Assembly: GCA_003567685.1 (NCBI GenBank)
Contig: PWYW01000032.1
Span: forward strand, 1 to 56,777
Direction: 5' to 3'
DNA from: Gammaproteobacteria bacterium
Lineage (GTDB): Bacteria; Pseudomonadota; Gammaproteobacteria; Xanthomonadales; Wenzhouxiangellaceae
DNA length: 56,777 nt
This document shows positions 16,906 to 26,040 of the stretch, one piece after another (the stretch's first letter is position 1; each line of letters begins with the position of its first letter). The position numbers and the translations under genes are program-made. The notes under the pieces were generated by a model, which searched no databases, was not told where the DNA came from, and saw nothing but the letters and a program-made list of their open reading frames with translations.

Positions 16906-19035
16906 TCAGTGCGCCTGGTCTGCCGGTTTCAAGGGAAACTCGCTCAGTGGTCTTGGATGGCTGATCGCCCAGCCCTGGACGTAATCGATGCCCAGGCGGG
17001 CGACCAGGTCGCGCAGTTCGTTGGTTTCGACTTGTTCGATGACGCTGGCCTTGCCCAGGGTCTGGATGAGTGAGTTGATTTCTCGAAGAATCTTGCGTTC
17101 GGTTGGGTCCCGACGCACGGCCCGGATGAAGCTGCCATCGATCTTGACTTCCTGAACGGGCAACTGCTTCAGATAGGCCATGGAGGAATTGCCGATACCG
17201 AAGTCGTCCAGCGCAAACAGATGGCCTCTTGCGGCCAGCGTTTTCATGGTGTCAAGGCCTGTTTTCAGATGGTTCATGACGGCGGTTTCGGTCACTTCGA
17301 AGCCGACCAGTGCCGGGTCGACCGGGTATTGCTCAAACAGGTCGAGGACCGCCGGCAGGAAGCGATCATCATCCAGGCTGCGCGCAGACAGGTTGACGTA
17401 GATGCGGAGTTTTTCGGGCAATTGTTCACGCTTCTGATGAAGCCAGCGCAGTGTCTTTTCTATGACGTGCAGATCAATGCGCTGGGCCAGGTAGTGGTGT
17501 TCGCAGGCCGGCATGAACAAACCAGCCGTGACTATCTGGCCATCGGGCTGGCGCAGGCGCAGAAGCACTTCAGCGCGGAGCGGGGCTGCCGGATCATGGC
17601 GGGCCGGCTCGATGGTCTGGAAGTGCAGCAGCAAACGACCCTCGCGTAGCGCGCGTCCGGCCTCGCGCACCCAGAACATGCGTTCGCTGGCTTCATTCAT
17701 CCGGGCGTCGTCGTCGCTGAACAGGCAAGTACGGTTGCGGCCGCTTTCCTTGGCAGCAAAACAGGCGGCTTCTGCGCGTTTGATCAAGCGTCCCGGCGTT
17801 ACCAGTGCATCCTGGGCCTGGCCTATCCCCAGACTGGCGGTAAGGTGCACAGTGTGCTCGCCCTGGCCGAAGGTGTAGTTGCCAATTTGCTCGCGCAGGT
17901 TTTCTGCCCGGCCAAGCGCATCCGCGCCTGATACCTGCTGAAGGAGAACGGCGAACTTGTCGCCACCAAAGCGGAAAAGTTGCTCGCGGCGTTGCAGAGC
18001 GTTGGTCAGTCGGTCCTGCACTTGCTCAAGAATGCGGTCGCCGTCGACCGGGTCGGTGTGTTCATTGACCAGCCGGAATTGGTCAAGGTCAATCAGGACC
18101 AGAGTGGGCAGGCAGCCGGGTTGACGAAAACAACGGTCCAGTTCAGCCAGCAAGTGGCTGCGATCCGGTAGCCCCTTTGCGGTGGACGCCGTTGCTGCGC
18201 CGGGCTGGCGTTGGCGCTCCATTCGCCAGGCAATCAGCATTGCCAATGCGAGGCTGCCGAGGACGAGAAGCAGCCATGGCGGGGAGCGGTCGCTTGCCGG
18301 CAATGAAGGTGGCGGTTGGCCCAGCCACTGCTCGTAGAGAGTGTTGAACTCGCCGCTGGCTCGAAGCGTGCGGAGGCCGGCATCAATGCCCTCCAGCAAT
18401 GGGCGCTGGTCGTGTCGTACGGCGAAAGCATAGGTTGCGGGCAGTAGTGGCCCGCCCGTGGTGACTAGCTGGTCCAAGCCCTCCTGCTGAAGAACCCGAC
18501 GGCCGACCTGGGTGCTGACCAAGGCAACGTCGGCGCGGGCATCCGCCAGTTCCAGCAATGCCTCCCGTTCCGAAGCGACGAGTGTGAACTCGGCGTTGAT
18601 TTCCAAGTCCAGCAACTGTTCATGCAGCCAACTATCGCGTTGCACGAGCACGCTCAGGCCACTCAAGTCATCCAGCGAGTAGATGTCCAGCCCGTCCTGG
18701 CGGACAAAGATTTCGTGGTTGATGATCAGGAATGGCGAGCTGAACAGAAATTCAGCGGCCCGAAAGTCACCTTCGTACATGGCCACCACATCGACCTTGC
18801 CGTCGGCGAGAGCGGCTCGAGCGTCGGTCCATGTCTCGAGTTGAATGTCCAGGGGGCGCTCAAGTTCGCGGGCAATGGCTCTCAGCAGGTCAACATTCAA
18901 CCCTGCCGACTGTCCGTCGGGGGTCAGGTATTCGTAAGGCGGGAAGTCGGCGTCGCCAGCCGCTCGCAAGGGAACCGAGGCCGCCGCGTTGGGCGCCAGC
19001 CACAGGCAGGCTGCTGCGATCAGCCATCGCCTCAT
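16906..19035 (-). CDS. Periplasmic solute-binding sensor with degenerate GGDEF and EAL domains
   Basis: This 709-residue protein has a signal peptide (1-19), a periplasmic SBP_bac_3-type sensor (about 25-250), one membrane helix (about 258-277), a GGDEF domain and a C-terminal EAL domain. The GGDEF signature reads GGDKF (357-361), which replaces the metal-binding Glu and argues against cyclase activity. The EAL signature reads EVL (from E489); the catalytic Glu, the NLS asparagine, FEVTET, DDFGIGNSS, VKIDGSF and EQVET are retained, so phosphodiesterase activity is plausible. Likely role: ligand-controlled c-di-GMP breakdown. AGGGAT lies 6 nt before the ATG as ribosome-binding site. Confidence 0.88.
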   Translation of the reverse strand: MRRWLIAAACLWLAPNAAASVPLRAAGDADFPPYEYLTPDGQSAGLNVDLLRAIARELERPLDIQLETWTDARAALADGKVDVVAMYEGDFRAAEFLFSSPFLIINHEIFVRQDGLDIYSLDDLSGLSVLVQRDSWLHEQLLDLEINAEFTLVASEREALLELADARADVALVSTQVGRRVLQQEGLDQLVTTGGPLLPATYAFAVRHDQRPLLEGIDAGLRTLRASGEFNTLYEQWLGQPPPSLPASDRSPPWLLLVLGSLALAMLIAWRMERQRQPGAATASTAKGLPDRSHLLAELDRCFRQPGCLPTLVLIDLDQFRLVNEHTDPVDGDRILEQVQDRLTNALQRREQLFRFGGDKFAVLLQQVSGADALGRAENLREQIGNYTFGQGEHTVHLTASLGIGQAQDALVTPGRLIKRAEAACFAAKESGRNRTCLFSDDDARMNEASERMFWVREAGRALREGRLLLHFQTIEPARHDPAAPLRAEVLLRLRQPDGQIVTAGLFMPACEHHYLAQRIDLHVIEKTLRWLHQKREQLPEKLRIYVNLSARSLDDDRFLPAVLDLFEQYPVDPALVGFEVTETAVMNHLKTGLDTMKTLAARGHLFALDDFGIGNSSMAYLKQLPVQEVKIDGSFIRAVRRDPTERKILREINSLIQTLGKASVIEQVETNELRDLVARLGIDYVQGWAISHPRPLSEFPLKPADQAH

Positions 19036-19425
19036 TCAATATCCCTTTCGGCAGGAGGGACCTCAAGCGTAGCTCAGTTCTGCCCTTGATTTAAACCCCT
19101 GACTCTCGTCGCTTTTTCGCGGTTGCCATTCGACAGCGCCAGCAGCCTGTGCTATTTTCTGCCAGTCGAACATGCACGGTCCGCTTTGAAAGAAACGTTT
19201 CCGCCTGAGAGAAGCGATGCTTCGGACTCGTGCTTTATCGATACGATGACCAGCTAACCAGGCCTTCGATGAGATGCGTGAGGGACGCTTGGCGAATTGC
19301 CAGGGATGTCGTTGCCTGAGGTGCATGCTGTTTTTTGGTGTGCCTCAAAAGGGTTTCGGCCGGGAATTGCGATGCGCCGCCCGCGACAGCGGGCTTCATT
19401 GATGGCCTGAACCAAGGAACCATTA
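19036..19425. other. 390-bp divergent intergenic region
   Basis: This separates the minus-strand EAL sensor from the plus-strand metallopeptidase and must hold both promoters. A GCCCGC-GACA-GCGGGC hairpin (19379-19394) lies just upstream of the metallopeptidase ribosome-binding site AGGA (about 8 nt before ATG 19426). I see no convincing -35/-10 pair. I looked for a c-di-GMP riboswitch because of the neighbouring gene and found no matching core. Confidence 0.4.
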
Positions 19426-22400
19426 ATGATCAGAACACGACTTATTGGCCTGGCGCTGGCGCTGCTCGTTGCGCTGCCTGCCCTGGCTTTCCAGCCGCCT
19501 GAACAACGCCCCTTGAATGCCTTCGAATTCCGCCATGATTCCTTGTGGTGGGCAAGCGTCTACCAGCCGCTTGACGAACTGCCCAGTGACTGGGCGCAAG
19601 CCAGAAGCTCTGACTTGTTCGAACTGAACGTTCGCCAGGACCATGCTTTCCTGGATGCCAGAACCGGGCGCTGGGGTACGCTGATTCTCACGCGACCGAT
19701 GATTCCCGGCACCGGAGTCAACAACGACTTGCAGTGGTCGGACTTCAATCGCCCCGCTCCCCGCGATCATCAACAGCTGATGGAAGCCGCGGGCAATGCT
19801 TTCATGCGCTTCTTGCGCGCCCATGAGGCGCAGTTGGGTCTGGCCGCCGAGGAAATGGCACCGGCTCGTATGCAGGTCAATGGCAACGAGCGTATCCAGG
19901 TTTACATCGGTCGCCGGGTCGATGGCATTCCGGTTCAGGACAGCTTCATTACGGCCAATATCAACAACGGCAACCTGATCCTCATGGGCCAGCGTAACTG
20001 GGGTGACATCAACCTGGAAACGCGCCCGTCGGTGAATGCCGTGGCCGCGCGCGATGTGCTGGATGCCCATCTCGATGGTATCCGTGCTACCACGTTCCGC
20101 CAGCCGCCCCAGCTTCGCATCATTCCGGTGTCCGATGAACCCGACTATCAGCAGGTTCGGGGCATCGGCCAGGGTCTGGACTACCGGCTTGTCTGGGTGC
20201 TGGCTCCGGTCTTCCGCGGTGATATCGGCGTGTGGGAGGCCATGGTCGACGCACACAGCGGCGAGCTGTTGGCCTTTTACGATACGAATCATTACCAGAA
20301 CCAGGATGCCGATCTGGGCAGCACTTTGGCGGGACAGCCGAATCAAAGCCAGGCCGGGTTCGCGGAACAGTCTCGCGGCGTGGTCGGATCGATTTTCCCG
20401 GTCTCCAACGACGGTCAGGCACCCGACGGCCAGCTGTTGGCGGAATACCCGATGCCGTTTGCGCGGGTCACCCTGGATGGTGACGTGATCGGGTTCACCA
20501 GCACCGGTGGCAACGCGCCCTCCTCGTCGCAGGGCACACTCGGCACACAGCTCACTGGCCAGTACATCAACATGATCAGCAGCTGCGGCGGCGTCAATGA
20601 AACCGCCGACGATACCGATCTTGACCTTGGCGGTTCTGCATCGTCGAACTGTGCTACGCCCCCTGGCAGTTCGGGTGGCAACACCAACGCCACCCGCACC
20701 GTGTTCTACGGCATTGGCCGCATCAACGAGCAGGCACGCGGCTATCTGCCCAATAACAACTGGCTGGCCAGCCCGATCACGGGTCGGACCAATGTTGCCC
20801 AGACCTGCAACGCCACCTGGAATACGGGTACCAATACGGCGACTTTCTACAATTCGGGTTCTGGCTGCGCCAATACCGGCGAGATCATGGCGGTTGTCCA
20901 TCACGAGTGGGGTCACGGCATGGATGCCAACTCGGTCAACCCGGGCATTTCCCGCCCGGGCGAGGGTATTGCCGATATCTATGCCCAGAACATGCTGAAC
21001 GACTCCTGTATTGGTCGTAACTTCCGACCGGGTGTCAATTGCGGTGGGTTCGGCGACCCTTGCACGGCTTGCACCGGCGTGCGCGAATCCGACTGGGCGC
21101 TGCAGCAAAGCGGCCAGCCGCACGATATCGCCTGGATTCAGGCAGCTTGTCCAAATGGTGGTGGTACGCCCTGTGGCCGCAGCACGCACTGTGAAGGCTC
21201 GATCGTAGCCGAGGCGGTTTGGGATCTGGTCCACCGTGATCTGCGGGGTTTCGACGGCTCGCCCCACAACCTGGACCTGAACACCGCGTTGGAGTTGGGT
21301 ACCCGGCTGACTTACGAGGGTGCCGGTGCCGTCGGCGACTGGTACCAGTGCACCACCGTCAATAACAACGGCGGTTGTAATGCCGACAGTGGCTACCTGC
21401 AGTACCTGGCCGCCAACGACACAACCGGCAGCCTGGAAGACGGCACGCCCCACATGTCGGCCATTTTTGCGGCCTTCGATCGTCACCAACTGGCCTGTTC
21501 AACGTTGACGGTTCAGGACAGCGGCTGCAATGCCGGTCCTGACCAGGCCCCGGCCAACCTGTCGGTGACCAATCTGAACGAGGCGGCGCAGGTCAGTTGG
21601 GACCCGGTCGATGGTGCCACCGAATACTGGGTTTACCGCACCGAAGGCCCGATGGGCTGCGACTTTGGCAAGGCGCGCGTCGGCCAGGTCAGTGGTACCA
21701 GCTTTACCGAAACCGGGCTTCGCAACGGATTCGACGTCCATTACAGCGTGATTGCGGTCGGCGAAGGGGGGCAGTGCACCGGCCCGATGACGGGCTGTGT
21801 GACCGCGCGTCCGGAGCAGGGTCCGACCGGCACCGTCGCCGGTTCCGTTACCCGAGGCGGGACGACGCAAGCCCTGGCCGATGTCATGATTCAGGCAGCG
21901 GGTGAAGTCAACCTGAGCACGACGACGGATACCGAAGGCAACTACAGCCTGGACCTCCCGGAAGGGACGTACACGATTACCGCAAGCCTGAGCGGCTTTG
22001 GTTCCGCATCCGTGTCCAACATCCTGGTCGAGGAGGATGAAACCTTGCTGCAAGATCTGGTGCTGGACGCGCCCCTGCTTGATCTGCCCGTACAAGCGCT
22101 TTCGATGGAGGTCGGCGAAGGCAGCATGATCAGCGAAGCACTGGTAATCGGCAATAGCGGGACGTCCCCCCTGGACTGGGTCCTGGAGAGTGAAGAAGCG
22201 CTGGTCAACCTGAGTGGCGGCCGAGGTTTCCAGGGGCCGTTCGACCCCGACAATTGGACGCTGGTCAATTCGCCGTCGAATGTCGGCGGCTCGATCCAGG
22301 TCAACGACGGTCCGCCGGTCGAATTGTTTGTGGTCGGTGGAGACGATGGCGCCGGCGGGAATACGGACTTTTCCATCGAAATCCCGACCAGCGGTACCAT

Positions 22401-23544
22401 CAGCTTCGACTGGGGTTTTCAGTCTGACGACACCGGGGAGTTTGATAGTGGCGGCTTTATGATCAACAACGATTTCACGGTTTTGGCATTCAACAGCAGC
22501 CAGGTCCCCTATTTCGAGAGCAGTAGTGAAATCGAAGTCAGCGAAGGCGATGAATTTGCATTCCGCGTCAATACAACGGACGGCTTGTTCGGTGCCGGCA
22601 CTCTGGGCGTCACCAACTTCACTTTCACCGCTGCCGTTTGCTCAACTCCCGAGTCTGTTGACTGGTTATCCATGAGTCCGGACAGCGGTTCGGTAGCCGC
22701 GGGCGACACCGCTGAGCCGGCAATCATCGCCGATGCCTCTGGCCTTGCCCAAGGCGATTACGAAGCCATTTTGTGTCTGTCCACCAACGACCCGACCGCG
22801 GGGCTTAGCGTTATTCCGGTCAGCCTGAGTGTGGTCGAACCCATTGATGGTGAGTTGCAGGCCGATACGGAGTCCGTGGACTTCGGTGATGTCACCCTGG
22901 ACGATTCAGCGACCAGCACCGTTACCATTTCGAACGTTGCGCCTGCCGGCGCTCTGGCGCTGAACTTCAGCGAACTGGACATTGGCGGCGATGCCGCGTT
23001 CACCATCAGCGGAGGCGATTGCCAAGTCGGCTCGCCGCTGGCAGCGGGCACTAGCTGTAGCCTGGAGGTCAGTTTCACGCCGTCTCTGCCGGGTGCTGTC
23101 GTTGGTTCGATCACGATCGCTACCGATGATGGACAGTCTGCCGACGTCAGTTTGTTGGGTGAAGGTGTTCAGCCACCTGCCGTACTGGCAGTCAGCACGG
23201 ATGTCCTTGAGATGGGCGTGATTGTGGTTGGCAACACGTCATCGTCTACCCTGGTCATCAGCAACGCGGCCGAAGCCCAGGGCGAAAGTCTGACCTTGTC
23301 GACACTCGAACTGGAACAGGCATCTGAGGCGGTCACGCTGGAAGGTGGAACCTGTGAAGTTGGCCAAATACTGGCTACCGGAGACGAGTGCCTGGTCGAG
23401 TTGAGTTTTGCGACTGACGAGGCGGGCAATTTCGATAACGTGTTGATGATCGGCTCGGAGGATGGGCAGACGCTGGAGGTGGTTCTGACCGCCGAGGCTC
23501 GCACCGTCGACGTGTTCCGTGACCGCTTCGAAGGTGACGACTGA
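19426..23544 (+). CDS. Secreted M36 (fungalysin-like) metallopeptidase with CarboxypepD_reg and choice-of-anchor domains
   Basis: This 1372-residue exported protein starts with a signal peptide (1-21, ALA-F). A fungalysin/thermolysin-type propeptide (about 30-290) precedes the peptidase domain, whose zinc site is H493-E494-W-G-H497 with the third ligand E513 in GEGIAD. Cysteines in the catalytic domain suggest disulfides. After it come a fibronectin-III-like domain (about 707-800), a carboxypeptidase-regulatory-like domain (about 805-885), a jelly-roll region, and two choice-of-anchor D/ASPM-SPD2-type repeats (about 1145-1365). The tail FRDRFEGDD resembles that of the SpoIID-like protein 7 kb downstream. 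Likely extracellular protein degradation. AGGA precedes the ATG; a strong terminator follows. Confidence 0.9.
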   Translation: MIRTRLIGLALALLVALPALAFQPPEQRPLNAFEFRHDSLWWASVYQPLDELPSDWAQARSSDLFELNVRQDHAFLDARTGRWGTLILTRPMIPGTGVNNDLQWSDFNRPAPRDHQQLMEAAGNAFMRFLRAHEAQLGLAAEEMAPARMQVNGNERIQVYIGRRVDGIPVQDSFITANINNGNLILMGQRNWGDINLETRPSVNAVAARDVLDAHLDGIRATTFRQPPQLRIIPVSDEPDYQQVRGIGQGLDYRLVWVLAPVFRGDIGVWEAMVDAHSGELLAFYDTNHYQNQDADLGSTLAGQPNQSQAGFAEQSRGVVGSIFPVSNDGQAPDGQLLAEYPMPFARVTLDGDVIGFTSTGGNAPSSSQGTLGTQLTGQYINMISSCGGVNETADDTDLDLGGSASSNCATPPGSSGGNTNATRTVFYGIGRINEQARGYLPNNNWLASPITGRTNVAQTCNATWNTGTNTATFYNSGSGCANTGEIMAVVHHEWGHGMDANSVNPGISRPGEGIADIYAQNMLNDSCIGRNFRPGVNCGGFGDPCTACTGVRESDWALQQSGQPHDIAWIQAACPNGGGTPCGRSTHCEGSIVAEAVWDLVHRDLRGFDGSPHNLDLNTALELGTRLTYEGAGAVGDWYQCTTVNNNGGCNADSGYLQYLAANDTTGSLEDGTPHMSAIFAAFDRHQLACSTLTVQDSGCNAGPDQAPANLSVTNLNEAAQVSWDPVDGATEYWVYRTEGPMGCDFGKARVGQVSGTSFTETGLRNGFDVHYSVIAVGEGGQCTGPMTGCVTARPEQGPTGTVAGSVTRGGTTQALADVMIQAAGEVNLSTTTDTEGNYSLDLPEGTYTITASLSGFGSASVSNILVEEDETLLQDLVLDAPLLDLPVQALSMEVGEGSMISEALVIGNSGTSPLDWVLESEEALVNLSGGRGFQGPFDPDNWTLVNSPSNVGGSIQVNDGPPVELFVVGGDDGAGGNTDFSIEIPTSGTISFDWGFQSDDTGEFDSGGFMINNDFTVLAFNSSQVPYFESSSEIEVSEGDEFAFRVNTTDGLFGAGTLGVTNFTFTAAVCSTPESVDWLSMSPDSGSVAAGDTAEPAIIADASGLAQGDYEAILCLSTNDPTAGLSVIPVSLSVVEPIDGELQADTESVDFGDVTLDDSATSTVTISNVAPAGALALNFSELDIGGDAAFTISGGDCQVGSPLAAGTSCSLEVSFTPSLPGAVVGSITIATDDGQSADVSLLGEGVQPPAVLAVSTDVLEMGVIVVGNTSSSTLVISNAAEAQGESLTLSTLELEQASEAVTLEGGTCEVGQILATGDECLVELSFATDEAGNFDNVLMIGSEDGQTLEVVLTAEARTVDVFRDRFEGDD

Positions 23545-23582
23545 TCACGTTAATGTTCAGCCAATCAGGCTGAACGCTATTG

Positions 23583-23609
23583 AAAGGCCGCCCACCGGGC
23601 GGCCTTTCT
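23583..23609 (+). terminator. Rho-independent terminator of the M36 peptidase gene
   Basis: AAAGGCCGCCC (23583-23593) and GGGCGGCCTTT (23597-23607) form a perfect 11-bp stem with a 3-nt loop and a TTT/TCTC tail, 39 bp after the stop. It also excludes the TTG at 23580 as the start of the next gene. Confidence 0.88.
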
Positions 23610-23630
23610 CCGTTGCAGCGTGAGGCGTCC

Positions 23631-24497
23631 ATGATCTGGCTTTGCCTGGTCACTTTGGGATGGGCGTTCAGCTTCTCGCTGATCGCCGTCTATCTGTCCG
23701 GCCAGGTCGACGATGCCATTTCGGTCTTCATCCGGGTAGCGCTGGCGTTGTTGCTGTTCTTGCCGCTGTGGCTGCGCCTGAAATCTGGCGAGCGCCCGGC
23801 GCTGAAAACCGCGCTGGGACTGATGGGTATCGGTGCGGTGCAAATTGGCTTGATGTATCTGTTCCTGTTCAAGTCGTATGCCTACCTGAGCGTGCCGGCC
23901 CTTTTGCTGTTCACCATCTTCACGCCGCTCTACGTCACGCTGATTGACGAGTTGATCAGCGGTCATCGGCGGCTGCCGGCGCGCTTCTGGGCCAGTGCCG
24001 CACTGGCCGTTGCGGGGGCGGCGATCATTCGCTACCAGTACCCCGAAGCAGCCTCCCTGACCGGCTTCCTGCTGGTTCAGGCGGCCAACCTGTGTTTCGC
24101 CTTTGGCCAGGTTGCCTACAAGCGCCTGCCTCAGGGCAGCACCGTCAACCAGGTGCAAACTTTCGGGCTGTTTTTCCTCGGGGCTACCATCGTCAGCGGC
24201 GTGGTGATGCTGTTCACCGCCGACTTTTCGGCCCTGCCGCAATCCCGGGTTCAGTGGCTGGTGCTGCTTTGGCTGGGCGTGGGCGCTTCCGGCCTGGGGT
24301 ATCTGGGTTGGAATCTGGGTGCCAGGCGGGTCAGCACGGGCGAGCTGGCGGCGATGAACAACCTGCTCATCCCGGCCGGCATTCTGGTCAACGTGCTGAT
24401 CTGGGGGCGCGATACGGATTGGTTGCGCCTGGTGCTGGGTGGCCTGGTGATTGTTGCCGCCGTGTGGCTGGGGCGACGTCCGGCCGGATCAGTCTGA
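23631..24497 (+). CDS. EamA/DMT family transporter
   Basis: This 288-residue membrane protein has ten hydrophobic helices arranged as two EamA repeats of about 140 residues. Typical signs are the second-repeat stretch GLGYLGWNLGARRVSTGELAA in part and GWAFSFSLIAVYL at the N-terminus. Members export or import amino acids and other small metabolites; the substrate cannot be predicted. ATG 23631 is chosen because the upstream in-frame TTG (23580) lies at the base of the terminator stem; GTGAGG about 8 nt before the ATG is a plausible ribosome-binding site. Its end overlaps the 3' end of ubiK (opposite strand) by 9 bp. Confidence 0.88.
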   Translation: MIWLCLVTLGWAFSFSLIAVYLSGQVDDAISVFIRVALALLLFLPLWLRLKSGERPALKTALGLMGIGAVQIGLMYLFLFKSYAYLSVPALLLFTIFTPLYVTLIDELISGHRRLPARFWASAALAVAGAAIIRYQYPEAASLTGFLLVQAANLCFAFGQVAYKRLPQGSTVNQVQTFGLFFLGATIVSGVVMLFTADFSALPQSRVQWLVLLWLGVGASGLGYLGWNLGARRVSTGELAAMNNLLIPAGILVNVLIWGRDTDWLRLVLGGLVIVAAVWLGRRPAGSV

Positions 24498-24734
24498 GGT
24501 ACGCTCCTGCTGCATGGCCTGTTCCAGCGCTTCGAGCTTTTCGCGAGTGCGGGCCAGCACTTTTTTCTGGATCTCGAATTCCTCGCGGGTCACCAGGTCC
24601 ATGCGGTTGAATGTAGCCTCCAGAATGCTCCTGAACTGCGTTTGCAGTTCATCCCGCGCGGTTTGCAGTTCGGCCGGCAGGGCGGCGGCCAGCTTTCGGG
24701 TAATCTCGTCCAGCGTTTGAAAATCCGGGCGCAT
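24489..24734 (-). CDS. ubiK: Ubiquinone biosynthesis accessory factor UbiK (BMFP domain)
   Basis: This 81-residue protein matches the UbiK/YqiC family: an amphipathic N-terminal helix (MRPDFQTLDEITRKL), a middle segment LVTREEFEIQKKVL that is the family signature, and a C-terminal coiled coil (about 55-77). UbiK forms a trimeric membrane-fusogenic coiled coil and assists the soluble Ubi complex in aerobic ubiquinone synthesis with UbiJ. ATG 24734 is chosen over GTG 24767 because AAGGA lies 8 nt upstream and the protein then has the family's usual N-terminus. It is divergent from glnB with about 70 bp between the starts. Confidence 0.88.
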   Translation of the reverse strand: MRPDFQTLDEITRKLAAALPAELQTARDELQTQFRSILEATFNRMDLVTREEFEIQKKVLARTREKLEALEQAMQQERTSD

Positions 24735-24781
24735 GCGGGCAGTCCTTGGCAGAGGGTTTAAAATCACACTTCAAACTTTAA

Positions 24782-25141
<360 letters not shown>

Positions 25142-25186
25142 CCCACGCGGTGGGTTCGGTAACGCTCAGCCGTTTGCCAAGGCTGC

Positions 25187-25234
25187 AAAACCTTTGCCGG
25201 CTTTATCGTCAGAGCGCAAGGCCGCAAAGGTTTT
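25187..25234 (+). terminator. Hairpin downstream of glnB, possible terminator
   Basis: AAAACCTTTGC (25187-25197) and GCAAAGGTTTT (25224-25234) are a perfect 11-bp inverted repeat with a 26-nt loop that can pair further inside (CGGC/GGCC). The right arm ends in TTTT. A smaller CCCAC-GCG-GTGGG hairpin at 25143-25155 directly follows the glnB stop. Either could end the glnB transcript. Confidence 0.5.
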
Positions 25235-25560
25235 CCTGAATGCGCAGGTGGCTCTGTCATTGGCTCGAATGCGGCGAGTTGAGGTGGCCGGCGGCGAGTG
25301 GTGCCGGTTGCTGGCGAGCGCTGTCGCTATCCGGCGGTGTCGATTCTGCGAATTCAAGGGAGCTTGGCTGCCAACGAATTACATCGAGGTTATTGAGTGC
25401 TCTGCGGTTTCAAGCTGGGTCCCGGGCGCCTGAAACGGCTGAAACACCGTGCCTGCTTCCGCGCGCCAGCGCTCGCCATCAGCCAACACCACTTCCCGCT
25501 GATGGTTTAGAGGAAAGGCGGGCTTTACCCCCTGCGATCTCTCAGCCTGCTGCATCGGGG

Positions 25561-25755
25561 GGCGTTAGGTGCTTCGGGCCGGCCGGGGCGCGGACGCTTC
25601 CCGGCAGCCATCAGCCGCTATCCGCTGGATGAAAGTTCAAGGAGGTCTAGAATCCATCCGGTAGGACAGTGCGATCTCGAGGTCACCCAAGCTCCCCTGA
25701 ACCTGCCCCTGGCAAGCTAGCCGAACGTCCCGGCCGGCCCGAAGCGCCTGGCGCC
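25561..25755. repeat. Long imperfect inverted repeat in gene-free DNA
   Basis: GCTTCGGGCCGGCCGGG (25571-25587) is repeated as a perfect 17-bp inverted copy at 25729-25745. Similarity continues outwards (GGCGTTAGGT at the left against GGCGCCAGGC in the complement of the right) for about 10 bp and more weakly to about 45 bp per arm. The 141-bp centre has a weaker palindrome (TATCCGCTGGAT near 25618 against ATCCATCCGGTA near 25651). It has no coding capacity. It may be a decayed MITE-type element or a structured RNA. Confidence 0.55.
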
Positions 25756-26040
25756 ACCGGATGCTCGGAGCCTGCAACAGGCACTGAATTCCCGAGCCGA
25801 GTGCATCAACGAAATGGCAAGCACGATGGCTGAAGATCAAGATAACCCGGAAGGTGTTGGTCCAACAGACTGTTTTGCCTCAGCAGGGCGACTTTGCGTA
25901 AGTGACGTTGGGTTCTGTCCTCGCGGAATCATTGGCTCAGCAGTTGGAGGCCTTCTCGGCAGGGGCGCTCGGAGTCTCAGGCAGGTGGGCTTTGTGCGAC
26001 CATAGAGAACTGTTCAAGTCTTTCGATGCGAGTCCTCACC

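Larger units (their letters stand above)
25142..26040. other. 900-bp gene-free region with inverted repeats
   Basis: No convincing coding region is present between glnB and the M1 peptidase; short reading frames here have no recognisable domain, no ribosome-binding site and ordinary composition. The region does hold two hairpins just after glnB and a large inverted repeat around 25561-25755, listed separately. The -10/-35 of the peptidase gene is not obvious. Confidence 0.5.

Noticed and set aside
19036-19425. Possible c-di-GMP riboswitch upstream of the EAL sensor or the peptidase
   Set aside because: The conserved GEMM core sequences are not present in order on either strand.
19423-21489. 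688-residue open frame antisense to the M36 peptidase
   Set aside because: The plus-strand peptidase has a signal peptide, zinc site and domain structure. The antisense frame results from high GC and codon bias.
25561-25600. GTTAGGT within the inverted repeat as an integron attC core
   Set aside because: No matching complementary core with the right spacing, no integrase or cassette array, and the repeat symmetry does not fit an attC site.
25814-26005. 63-residue plus-strand frame with a glycine-rich GSAVGGLLGRGARS stretch, bacteriocin-like at first sight
   Set aside because: No ribosome-binding site, no leader/double-glycine processing context, and no transport or immunity gene nearby.
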